Of a DNA stretch of 38,637 bases, positions 15,294 to 22,747 are shown piece after piece. The stretch's first letter is position 1. Each line of letters starts with the position of its first letter. Source of the DNA: UBA3941 sp002385665 (GTDB lineage: Bacteria; Bacillota; Clostridia; Caldicoprobacterales; UBA3941); assembly GCA_050949255.1 (NCBI GenBank), contig JBMNFJ010000003.1, forward strand, positions 1-38,637. Reading direction: 5' to 3'. Made by a program: the position numbers and the translations under genes. The notes beneath the pieces were generated by a model, which had not been told where the DNA came from, ran no database searches, and saw only the letters and a program-made list of their open reading frames with translations.

Positions 15294-16191
15294 TTAGTCC
15301 TCTAAAAGAGCCCAAGCCCTGTTGATAACCCTCTTTGTATTTGCCAATATTATATCTGCATCCTCATCGCCCCATGGTTTTACTTCAAAGGAAAGTACAT
15401 AGGGGTTTCGGACATTGAAAAAGCCCTCTTCCTTTAAAACCCTAAAGAAATCCAATAACTCTTCCGTGTTGTTAGCTCCATTGGGAAAACCAAACCTTGG
15501 GTGTTGGTCACCATACGCCTCGCAGCCTTCTTTTACCACCGCATTTCCAATGTGGAAGTGGTTGATATAGGGTCTTAGGGTTTGAATAACAAACCTGGAG
15601 GTTTCATATGTGGTTGGAAAATGGGAAAGATCCACCATAAGTCCAAAATTGCTGTGGGTTGTCCTCATGTCAGCCGCGAACTTTGCCGCATAAGGGGCAG
15701 GTCCTATTAAAGCTGCCTTATCCATATCATAGTCAAATACCTCCAGATTGACAGTCATCCCTTTTTTTGCAGCATGATCGCATACAGCCCTTGTTGTCTT
15801 CAGCAGTTGAGCATAGGCCAAATCCTTTGTCTTCCTCATGCCACTTGCCGGCCAGAAAGGCGATTCCCTTCGCGCCCAGATACTCTGCCTCGTCAACTGC
15901 TTCAATCAAGACTGCTTCTGCAGCCTTCCTGCCTTCTTCATCTATATCGTTTGGGTTTAGTTTAGTCCCAAGCAGTATGGGCTGTGCACCGAAACATACC
16001 TCCAGGCCGGACTGTTCCAACATCCTCCTTGCCTTTTTCCTTGTTTCATCGTCGTCAAACCTGGTTACTTCAATTGCATCAAAGTAGTCATCGCAGGCTA
16101 TTTTTCTTATGGATTCGAGTACATCATGACCTGCATAGCTCATAAATTGAATTGTACCTACCTTAAAATATTTGTGTATGGATTCTCTCAT
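15294..16191 (-). pseudogene. Sugar phosphate isomerase/epimerase (TIM barrel), interrupted by a frameshift
   Basis: Two overlapping frames together encode one complete AP-endonuclease-2-like TIM barrel of about 298 residues. The first frame (from 16191) gives KVGTIQFMSYAG through AKGIAFLAGKWHEE. The second continues TKDLAYAQLLKTTRAVCDHA, NLEVFDYDMD (metal Glu), LMVDLSHFPTTYE (metal Asp), HFHIGN (metal His) and LSFEVKPWGDE (second Glu). The break is near 15828-15835, at GAGGAAGACAAAG on the minus strand: removing one G would restore EETKDLAY. The total length of 898 nt confirms a one-base change. All metal ligands are intact, so this is either a recent mutation or an assembly error. The RBS GGAAGGA precedes the ATG. 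It would epimerise or isomerise a keto-sugar in the operon's pathway. Confidence 0.85.
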
Positions 16192-16209
16192 GATATCATT
16201 CCTTCCACT

Positions 16210-17145
16210 TTATTTTTTCATAATGGCTAGTTTTGCCTTTTCCGCTATTGCCTTTGGACCCAAACCGTACTTTTCAAGTAATTGACTGTAATCCCCCGAT
16301 TCAGCAAAGCCCTTGACTCCAACAAATTCCATAGGGGTTGGATGGTTTTCTGATAATACTTCAGCAACGGCACTGCCCAGACCGCCATAAATGCTGTGTT
16401 CCTCTACGGTAACAACTGCTCCTGTTTCCCTTGCTGCCTTGATGATAAGCTCTTTGTCTATTGGCTTAATGGTAGGCATGTTAACAACCCTTGCTTCAAT
16501 CCCATCCTTTTGCAGTATCTCTGCTGCCTCTAAGGCATTGTGTAAAATAGTGCCGGTGGCAATAATGGTAACATCCCTTCCGTCCCTTAATACCACCCCT
16601 TTCCCAAGCTTAAAATCATAATCATTGTCGAATATAACCGGTGCAGGTGCACGGCTCAGTCTTAAGTAAACCGGTCCATCATACTCCGTGATGGCCTCAA
16701 CTGCTTTTGCCGTCTCAACAGCATCGCTTACCGATACAACCGTCATATTGGGTAAGGAGCGAACAAATGCTATATCCGAAATAGCGTGGTGGCTTGCCCC
16801 ATCGTATGAATCTGACAGACCCGCATATGTACCTGCGATCTTGACGTTTAGCCGATCATATGCTATTAAGCTTTGAATTGGGTCCCCGCCTCTGGTTGTC
16901 ATAAAGACTGCAAATGTATTTACAAAGGGTATAAACCCTTCCGAGGCAAATCCTGCAGACATGGTTACCATATTGAACTCACTAATTCCTACGTTAAAAT
17001 AACGATTTGGAAATTCCCTGCCAAAGAGAATGCTTTTACTGGAATTGCCAACGTCGGATTCCAATACCACGACCTTATCGTTCTTTCTTCCCAGGTTTAA
17101 TAGTGCCTCTCCGTATGCATCCCTGATTGCAATCTCATTACCCAT
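16210..17145 (-). CDS. Transketolase C-terminal subunit
   Basis: A 311-residue protein containing the pyrimidine-binding and C-terminal domains of transketolase. VVLESDVGNSS, RYFNVGISEFNMVTMSAGFA (catalytic Glu within GISEFN) and PVYLRLSRAPAPV are diagnostic. With the N subunit it forms a thiamine-diphosphate enzyme that moves a two-carbon ketol unit between sugar phosphates. The canonical VGIAEQNM is GISEFNM here, with Phe where Gln is usual. The ATG overlaps the stop of the N-subunit gene by 1 nt (TAATG), so the two are translationally coupled. Split transketolases often belong to specialised catabolic operons rather than the central pentose phosphate pathway. Confidence 0.95.
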   Translation of the reverse strand: MGNEIAIRDAYGEALLNLGRKNDKVVVLESDVGNSSKSILFGREFPNRYFNVGISEFNMVTMSAGFASEGFIPFVNTFAVFMTTRGGDPIQSLIAYDRLNVKIAGTYAGLSDSYDGASHHAISDIAFVRSLPNMTVVSVSDAVETAKAVEAITEYDGPVYLRLSRAPAPVIFDNDYDFKLGKGVVLRDGRDVTIIATGTILHNALEAAEILQKDGIEARVVNMPTIKPIDKELIIKAARETGAVVTVEEHSIYGGLGSAVAEVLSENHPTPMEFVGVKGFAESGDYSQLLEKYGLGPKAIAEKAKLAIMKK

Positions 17146-17972
17146 TATACCAGACCTCCGAGTTCAGATTTTGCTTGTATATAATCCTCATGGCCGATAG
17201 GCATTCCATGCCATATGTTTTTGCCCTCCATGAAAGATACCCCTTTACCCTTAACGGTTTTTGCTATGATGATAGTCGGTTTGTCCTTGCACTCCTTTGC
17301 TACATCTACAGCCTCGGAAAAGGATTTAATATCATGGCCGTCACAATGAATAACATTCCAACCAAAGGATGCAAACTTGCTACCGATATCCCCCATAGGC
17401 ATGATCTCTTCCAAGGTACCGTCCAGTTGCACCCCGTTATTATCCAGAATAGCGATCAGATTATCAGCCTTGTACTTTGAAGCTGCCATTGCCGCTTCCC
17501 ATATTCCACCTTCCTGGATCTCACCATCTCCCAGCAGGACATAGATAGTAGCATGGCTGTTTTTCAGCTTTTCACCCAGTGCCATGCCCAATCCGGCCCC
17601 AAGTCCAAGCCCCAGAGGTCCTGTAGAAAGATCAATGCCGGGAGTTTTATGAGCACAGGGATGACCCTGCAGGTGACTGTCTATTTGCCTTAGACTCTTC
17701 AGGTCTTCCCTATCAAAATATCCTCTCTCCGCCATAACAATATAGAGCATGGGGCATGCATGGCCTTTGGATAATATGAATCTATCCCTGCCCTCCATAT
17801 CCGGATTTTTAGGATCGATATTCATTTTGTCAAAGAATAAGGTGGTTAGGATTTCTGTACAGGATAAGGAGCCTCCCGGATGACCTGTTTGAATGCTATA
17901 TAATAGATCTATCAAATCATTCCTAAATCGTAAACATAAGGTTTGAAGTTCTTCTATCCTATCTTTTGTCAC
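17145..17972 (-). CDS. Transketolase N-terminal subunit
   Basis: A 275-residue protein with the thiamine-diphosphate-binding half of transketolase. SIQTGHPGGSLSCTEILTTL is the N-terminal signature. The ThDP motif starts at GDGEIQEGGIWEAAM and ends at ILDNNGVQLDG, with the expected spacing. Conserved substrate-site residues appear in RFILSKGHACPMLY and HLQGHP. It is 26 bp downstream of the TIM-barrel epimerase and overlaps the C-subunit gene by one base, so these genes form one operon. Confidence 0.95.
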   Translation of the reverse strand: MTKDRIEELQTLCLRFRNDLIDLLYSIQTGHPGGSLSCTEILTTLFFDKMNIDPKNPDMEGRDRFILSKGHACPMLYIVMAERGYFDREDLKSLRQIDSHLQGHPCAHKTPGIDLSTGPLGLGLGAGLGMALGEKLKNSHATIYVLLGDGEIQEGGIWEAAMAASKYKADNLIAILDNNGVQLDGTLEEIMPMGDIGSKFASFGWNVIHCDGHDIKSFSEAVDVAKECKDKPTIIIAKTVKGKGVSFMEGKNIWHGMPIGHEDYIQAKSELGGLV

Positions 17973-17998
17973 AAATATCTTGCTCCTCTCTTCTTTTT

Positions 17999-18826
17999 CT
18001 ATCTATAAACTCTGTCCATAATTGGTTTTAAATGAGCTATTGCACCCCTGGCCGCCTCCTCCTGATTGGGAATCTGAAAGATCTCTGTGCAGAAGTTTCC
18101 ATTGTAGCCGCATTCCTTAAATGTGCATAAGATTTTTTCAAAATCTAACCCACATTGACCCGGGTAGCGCCTATTATTATCCGCCAAGTGTACATGTATA
18201 TTGTATTTGCTGTATTGACGGATTGCTTCATAGATATCCTTTTCCTCTATATTCAAGTGGAAAACATCCATCATAAGCTTAAAATACGGGTTATCAACCG
18301 CCTCTATTATCTCTGCGGCTTCTTGCAAGGTATTGATAAAGTTGGTTTGAAGTATGGTTACGGTCTCCAGAGCAATCTCCACATTTTTGTTTCCGCTATA
18401 CCCGCTCAATTCCTTAAAGGCATCTATTGCATATCTCTCTGTCTGTTCTTTTGACAGTTCACTGCAATACTGTCCGCGGATTCTTCCAATATTGATATTT
18501 GCATCCAGGGCTGAAGCGAAATCAATGATTTCTTTGGTTCGCCTTATGGCTTCCTTCCGCACCTCTTCTCTGGGGTCTGTATAGCTCAATCCCAACTGTC
18601 CAAATATCTCCCCGGTACATACGAGTACAATGGCCAGTTTGTTTCTTTCGGCCTCTTTTCTTACAAAGTCCCAATCGAGTTCTGAAGGATTTAATGTCAT
18701 CAACTCAACACCGTCATAGCCCAGGGATGCCAGGTCATAAAAACTCTTTTCCAATGGACCTTGATATGCCGTAACGGAGTCTGCTATTGCCACGTCCGGC
18801 GTTGCCACCTGATAGCATAGTTTCAT
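17999..18826 (-). CDS. Sugar phosphate isomerase/epimerase (TIM barrel, ketose 3-epimerase-like)
   Basis: A 275-residue AP-endonuclease-2-type TIM barrel. The four metal ligands are placed as in D-tagatose 3-epimerase relatives: Glu in VEIALETV, Asp in KLMMDVFHLNIEE, His in IHVHLADNNRRYPG and Glu in FCTEIF. The R-x-P-G segment after the His ligand also fits that family. It would isomerise or epimerise a ketose or its phosphate, with a divalent metal. It is the first gene of the operon. The palindromic operator candidate at 18906-18927 lies 80 bp upstream. It is a paralogue of the interrupted gene at 15294-16191, with low visible identity, so they probably act on different intermediates. Confidence 0.9.
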   Translation of the reverse strand: MKLCYQVATPDVAIADSVTAYQGPLEKSFYDLASLGYDGVELMTLNPSELDWDFVRKEAERNKLAIVLVCTGEIFGQLGLSYTDPREEVRKEAIRRTKEIIDFASALDANINIGRIRGQYCSELSKEQTERYAIDAFKELSGYSGNKNVEIALETVTILQTNFINTLQEAAEIIEAVDNPYFKLMMDVFHLNIEEKDIYEAIRQYSKYNIHVHLADNNRRYPGQCGLDFEKILCTFKECGYNGNFCTEIFQIPNQEEAARGAIAHLKPIMDRVYR

Positions 18827-18905
18827 CTCATTATCTCTCCTATCCTCATAATTCTTGGTTAATCCTTATATTTTGACCAAATATAATACCTATATCTCTC
18901 TTTAT

Positions 18906-18928
18906 CTTATAAATTATAATTTATAAGG
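18906..18928. promoter_or_regulatory. Putative GntR operator upstream of the transketolase operon
   Basis: A perfect 22-bp palindrome (18906-18927) made of three consecutive heptamers TTATAAA, TTATAAT, TTATAAG, followed by GT. A near-identical element (TTATAAT, TTATAAA, TTATAAG, then GT) precedes the gntR-like gene at 19673-19694. Shared, symmetric and located upstream of both the regulator and its adjacent operon, it is a strong operator candidate. Confidence 0.7.
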
Positions 18929-18991
18929 TATAAATGGATAGATAAACAGGGCTCTTGCTCTTCCCATCATAAACCTATAGAGGAATATCAC

Positions 18992-19627
18992 TTATTCCTC
19001 TATAAGCAGAGCCCTCATGGCTTCTATATCTTTCCTTATCAATTCTACTGCTCTATCCTCATCCCTATTGCAAATGGCTTCTATTAAATCCTTATGATCC
19101 TGAAGTGATCTTTTCATCTTTGCGTCTGTCCATTTAACATTTGATGCCCTGGCATATGCAAAGATGTCCTGGATGTCATTGATATACTCCATTAATTTCT
19201 TATTTTCTGATACTCTTGCAATGTATTTGTGTATTTGACTGTCCAATTGACTTGCTTCTGAGTATTCCTTATTGGTTAACCTCTCGGAATACTCCTGGTA
19301 TAATGCTTTTAATTCATCTATTTTCTCATCGGTAATCAGTTTACAGCATTCCCTGACGGAGAGTGTCTCCAGGGCAATTCTGACATCAAGCATTTTATCC
19401 AGATCGTCCCTGGATATCTGTGCAGCAAAGATACCGATACGAGGCCTGTTTTCAATAAATTTCTCGGCAACCAATCGGTTTATGGCTTCACGGACAGGAG
19501 TTCTGCTGACTCCCAAATCTTCGGCTATTTTGTCTTCCCAAAGCCGCTCTCCCGGTTTAATTGTATTATTAATCAATCTCATTTTTATCTCATGATAAAC
19601 ATATTCCTTTAGATCTGAAAACCTCAT
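18992..19627 (-). CDS. GntR family transcriptional regulator, FadR subfamily
   Basis: A 211-residue regulator. The winged helix-turn-helix is at about 20-70, with KIAEDLGVSRTPVREAINRL as the recognition region. The all-helical FCD effector domain follows, with putative metal or ligand residues in LDSQIHKY (Asp and His) and in DHKDLIEAI. FadR-type regulators usually sense organic or sugar acids and mostly repress adjacent catabolic genes. It lies 165 bp upstream of the transketolase operon on the same strand, with matching palindromes before itself and before the operon, so autoregulation and control of the operon are likely. The effector is unknown. Confidence 0.93.
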   Translation of the reverse strand: MRFSDLKEYVYHEIKMRLINNTIKPGERLWEDKIAEDLGVSRTPVREAINRLVAEKFIENRPRIGIFAAQISRDDLDKMLDVRIALETLSVRECCKLITDEKIDELKALYQEYSERLTNKEYSEASQLDSQIHKYIARVSENKKLMEYINDIQDIFAYARASNVKWTDAKMKRSLQDHKDLIEAICNRDEDRAVELIRKDIEAMRALLIEE

Positions 19628-19671
19628 ATAGGGTTCACCTTCCAGTGTAGTGTAGATGTATCGACTGTTAT

Positions 19672-19694
19672 ATTATAATTTATAAATTATAAGG
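19672..19694. promoter_or_regulatory. Putative autoregulatory operator of the GntR regulator
   Basis: A perfect 20-bp palindrome at 19673-19692 built from TTATAAT, TTATAAA and TTATAA, followed by GGT. It is 46 bp upstream of the regulator's start codon. It shares the three-heptamer architecture and the GGT flank with the element at 18906-18928. Confidence 0.68.
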
Positions 19695-19734
19695 TTGTCC
19701 ACAGTGCAATTATACCTTATGAATATATGCTTGT

Positions 19735-20580
19735 CTAGGAATGCTCTTTTATCATCCTCAGATACTCCCTTATTCCCTCTTCTTCCTCCTGCCGATAGGT
19801 GAAGCCAAAGTGTGCTGCTACTGTCAATGCCAGAGTATGAAACAAATTGCACATGGTATCAACTGCCCTCCAAATGTCCGCGTAATTACTGCCGGAATAG
19901 GTGGCGGTATATTGTTCATATATGTCCGGAGGCAGATATTTCTTAAAATATTTGCCTTCTTTACCTGTGGAAAGGTTGAACCCGTGCTGAACACCGATAT
20001 AGTAGTTTATCATATCGTGTAATTCAGACCGAACCACACAGTTCAGCATATACATGACATAGGGCAGCTCATCCCTTGCTATACCTTTAGCTACATTGTT
20101 CAGGCACCACCAGAAGTTATTGCAGCAGGAGTAAAAGAAAAGAGGTGATGGCGGCTTTATATGCCAATACTTATCGCTGGGAGCCAGTTGGGGCGGTAAA
20201 AAGCCCCTGCCATTGTCCTTATCCAGCAGAACAGCAGCGGGCTCTCCGTCATCTATGTATTTTTTGTATACAAAAGAGAGGTCAATGCGAACTCCATCGG
20301 AATAAATCATCATATAGTTGAAATTACCGTCTCCCACTGGATCACGCATAGCTTCCGGCATCTGCATAATCAGAGGCTTTCCAAAGTGTTCTTCAACCCA
20401 TGCAGGATTATTGTAGAAGGGCGTAATGTCCTCGACGAAATAACTGATATCGTAATCCTGGTAGATGTCCTTTGGTATGGCGGGGTTGGCCCGGGAACCG
20501 ACCAGCAGTACTGCCCGTATACGCTCATCAGCCCTGGCCACGTCCAGGATCAGGTCCATCACTTCTTGTTCTGTTCGCAT
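19735..20580 (-). CDS. Aminoglycoside 6-adenylyltransferase-like protein, ANT(6) family
   Basis: A 281-residue nucleotidyltransferase. The N-terminal catalytic motif is GSRANPAIPKDIYQDYDISY, with the paired acidic residues DYD, and a third Asp in VRIDLSFV. Later segments (PSDKYWHIKPPSPLFFYSCCNNFWWCLNNVAKG, ISYF, GKYFKKYLPP) follow the AadE/ANT(6) pattern. The family adenylylates streptomycin at O-6, but chromosomal members in Firmicutes are often not proven resistance determinants. It begins 15 bp after the stop of a small lipoprotein gene and is probably co-transcribed with it. There is no sign of a mobile element directly around it. Confidence 0.9.
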   Translation of the reverse strand: MRTEQEVMDLILDVARADERIRAVLLVGSRANPAIPKDIYQDYDISYFVEDITPFYNNPAWVEEHFGKPLIMQMPEAMRDPVGDGNFNYMMIYSDGVRIDLSFVYKKYIDDGEPAAVLLDKDNGRGFLPPQLAPSDKYWHIKPPSPLFFYSCCNNFWWCLNNVAKGIARDELPYVMYMLNCVVRSELHDMINYYIGVQHGFNLSTGKEGKYFKKYLPPDIYEQYTATYSGSNYADIWRAVDTMCNLFHTLALTVAAHFGFTYRQEEEEGIREYLRMIKEHS

Positions 20581-20595
20581 TATTTAGTCACCCTC

Positions 20596-21111
20596 CTATC
20601 CCAAATCCTTTACTATTTTGAACCAATCCACATATCCATCTTCGTCCAGTCTGATGATTCCCTTACCCTCTGTAAGCTGGGTTGTATTATCGTCAAATCT
20701 TTTTTCGATTGTGATGGTATAATAGACTTGATTTTCTTTTTGATTATGCTCCATTTCAACATCTTTTATAATGAATTGACATTTTTCTTTCAACGCCTGT
20801 TGATAGTATCTTGTTATATATCCATTGGCTATTAAGTCTAACACTGCATTTTCAGTAGAATACTCATCAATTTTTAAGATAAAGGGTTCGTATATTTCCT
20901 CATCTTCGATTACATATATGCCCTCAACTTCGTGAGTCTTAAGATATTCTTCCACTTTATTAACCATATCCTCATATTCATCCGTACTTTCTACCTGATA
21001 TACTCCCTTGAGGAATCCATTGATATTGCTCTCTTTAACAGACTCATTGGAACAGCCCAGGAACATGGAAACTATTATCAGGCATAAAATGATTAAGTTT
21101 CTTTTATACAT
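20596..21111 (-). CDS. Small lipoprotein of unknown function
   Basis: A 171-residue protein when started at 21111, where GAGGAGGG lies 7 bp upstream; a longer frame to 21186 has no such site. The N-terminus KRNLIILCLIIVSMFLGC is a lipoprotein signal peptide with lipobox FLGC, so the mature protein would be anchored outside the membrane by its Cys. The rest is acidic and contains no domain I recognise; the C-terminal half (QVYYTITIEKRFDDNT, GIIRLDEDGYVDWFKI) looks like beta strands. It lies 15 bp before the ANT(6)-like gene. Confidence 0.75.
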   Translation of the reverse strand: MYKRNLIILCLIIVSMFLGCSNESVKESNINGFLKGVYQVESTDEYEDMVNKVEEYLKTHEVEGIYVIEDEEIYEPFILKIDEYSTENAVLDLIANGYITRYYQQALKEKCQFIIKDVEMEHNQKENQVYYTITIEKRFDDNTTQLTEGKGIIRLDEDGYVDWFKIVKDLG

Positions 21112-21416
21112 GGTTTTCCCTCCTCTAACATAAGCATAATAAGGAAACCTGTAGATGTCTAAAACACTAGCGTGTGAAATTGGCAAGTGTCCCTATCTTT
21201 ACTTTTGACAAAAAGTTCGTGCAAAAGTCCTCCATTTAATGTAATATTATACTAAGCCATGATTCATACTCCTCGATTTGATGTTTTTTGACACTAATAC
21301 ATAATTCATGATATAAGCTTTGCTCAACTTCTTCTGTCTGATTAATATAAACAAAGAAAGCAAGATGCCGGTAATTATATAAAGCCAACGATAAACAAAT
21401 CCGATGAGGTGGTACT
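21112..21416. other. Divergent intergenic region
   Basis: This region separates the lipoprotein gene from the plus-strand winged-helix gene and should contain both promoters. A minus-strand open frame (21463-21236) ending in YHELCISVKKHQIEEYES looks protein-like, but it overlaps the winged-helix gene start and has no convincing RBS; it may be a remnant. Confidence 0.35.
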
Positions 21417-21734
21417 ATGCTTAACGGAAAACAAATCAGCCTATTCGATCGTAATGAAGACATTTCATCTCTATCCGAAATCCCGGATGACGTTATATTC
21501 TACGTCCCCAAAATAATAGGCGAGTTAGGCCTGGCCTTGGATAAGGGGCTTAATAAGACGGAGATTAAATCAACCTTTCAAAAGTTTAATACTAAAAAGA
21601 TCGATATAGCTTTAGGACTATTGGAAGAGCTTGGTTATATTCAGGAGATAGCAACGGACAATAGAACAGAAAGAAGATATCGTATAACTATCTCAGGGGT
21701 CAAAAAACTTCAGGAGATGTACGCAGATCAATAA
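21417..21734 (+). CDS. Small winged-helix DNA-binding-like protein
   Basis: A 105-residue protein. Residues about 45-100 have a winged-helix pattern: LNKTEIKSTF (helix), TKKIDIALGLLEELGYI (recognition-type helix), then a strand-turn-strand wing IATDNRTERRYRITISG and a closing helix VKKLQEMY. The layout resembles PadR/ArsR-like or phenylalanyl-tRNA-synthetase-type wings; no exact family is recognised. GAGGTGG lies upstream of the ATG. It converges on the CBS-domain gene, with a small GGCGTA/TACGCC hairpin between them. Confidence 0.7.
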   Translation: MLNGKQISLFDRNEDISSLSEIPDDVIFYVPKIIGELGLALDKGLNKTEIKSTFQKFNTKKIDIALGLLEELGYIQEIATDNRTERRYRITISGVKKLQEMYADQ

Positions 21735-21794
21735 ACTACTGGCGTAATGGATACGCCATCTCCAATAACTAAATAAGCATCCTTTTAGGCAGTT

Positions 21795-22529
21795 CTACTC
21801 TTCCCTATAACCGGCTATATCCCAGGCTGTAACCAAGCCTAGCAGCTTTTCATTCGGATCCCCGTTATCAGTTATAAATACTACAGCCAGCCTCTTCTCC
21901 TGTCTTAGCTCTTTTGCAAACATATCCTCAATATCTATAACCAGAGTATCTCTGGATACAAACGCAAAGGATTCACTCTCATGCCTGTCAATGGGTATGA
22001 AGTCAGAGAAATCTCTGATCTTCGCATCCTTTGCTAACAGACAATCCATAGAGTTAACTATATATGAAAACACAGTATTCTCACTAAACACCCCTACAAA
22101 CCTTCCCTCTTCAATAATAGGAACATGGGTATATGCGTACTTATTCATAGCTATCATTATATCCAATGCCCTATCATCAAGTCTGGCAGTATAGATATCT
22201 TTACCTTTTACCGCTATCGTATCCAGTGCTCTTGCCGGCCTTAGTACGTAATCCAGTATTTTTTTATATTTCTCCACTACATAATCATGGGGATCTGCAA
22301 TTGGCTGTGCATACCTGTTATATGGATTATGTATGATCGCATTTCGGAGCCTGGCAAAGGATAAAAGCTCGTCCATATAGATATTGAACACCTTATTTTT
22401 CCTGGCCATCTTCCTTATCAGATCACTATGTGATGCCTTATGATCCTGATTCAGTTCTTTCCTCATAAAGTCGTCAAGCTCATTGTAAATGGTGATAAAA
22501 TCCTCAAAGTTCTTACTATTATTAGCCAT
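21795..22529 (-). CDS. HEPN-like domain fused to a CBS pair
   Basis: A 244-residue two-part protein. Residues 1-95 are helical and carry R62-NAII-H67 within ARLRNAIIHNPY, which fits the Rx4-6H signature of HEPN domains (metal-independent RNases or nucleotide-binding helical domains). Residues about 100-244 form two CBS repeats: ALDIMIAMNKYAYTHVPIIE with GRFVGVFSENTVFSYI, then RLAVVFITDNG with LLGLVTAWDIAGY. CBS pairs bind adenosine nucleotides. A ligand-sensing, possibly RNA-acting module is suggested. It follows the large helicase gene on the same strand by about 220 bp. The HEPN call is from the motif and helicity only. Confidence 0.75.
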   Translation of the reverse strand: MANNSKNFEDFITIYNELDDFMRKELNQDHKASHSDLIRKMARKNKVFNIYMDELLSFARLRNAIIHNPYNRYAQPIADPHDYVVEKYKKILDYVLRPARALDTIAVKGKDIYTARLDDRALDIMIAMNKYAYTHVPIIEEGRFVGVFSENTVFSYIVNSMDCLLAKDAKIRDFSDFIPIDRHESESFAFVSRDTLVIDIEDMFAKELRQEKRLAVVFITDNGDPNEKLLGLVTAWDIAGYREE

Positions 22530-22747
22530 CCAAATCCCCCTCTGATATGAATCACAACACGAAACGGGGGCAGATCCCTTGACCTATACAAAAAACACCT
22601 GTCCCCTGATATTATATATTTTATCATATTTTTGCTGGCCTGATATATCTTTTACTTCAGGTGATAGCTGCAATCTTTTGGTAACCTTGCGATGTTCATA
22701 CTATCATGTGCCCTGTTGGCCTTTCAAATTGACCATTATAACTGTAT

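Noticed and set aside
21236..21463. Minus-strand 75-codon frame with protein-like C-terminus
   Set aside because: It overlaps the start of the better supported winged-helix gene, has no convincing RBS and no recognised domain; noted only as a possible remnant.
21741..21757. GGCGTA/TACGCC hairpin between convergent genes
   Set aside because: Only 6 bp with no U-tract; too weak to call a terminator.
22566..22606. GGGGGCAG/CTGTCCCC hairpin between the helicase and HEPN-CBS genes
   Set aside because: Could terminate the helicase transcript, but the stem has a mismatch, the loop is long (about 24 nt) and no U-tract follows on the minus strand.
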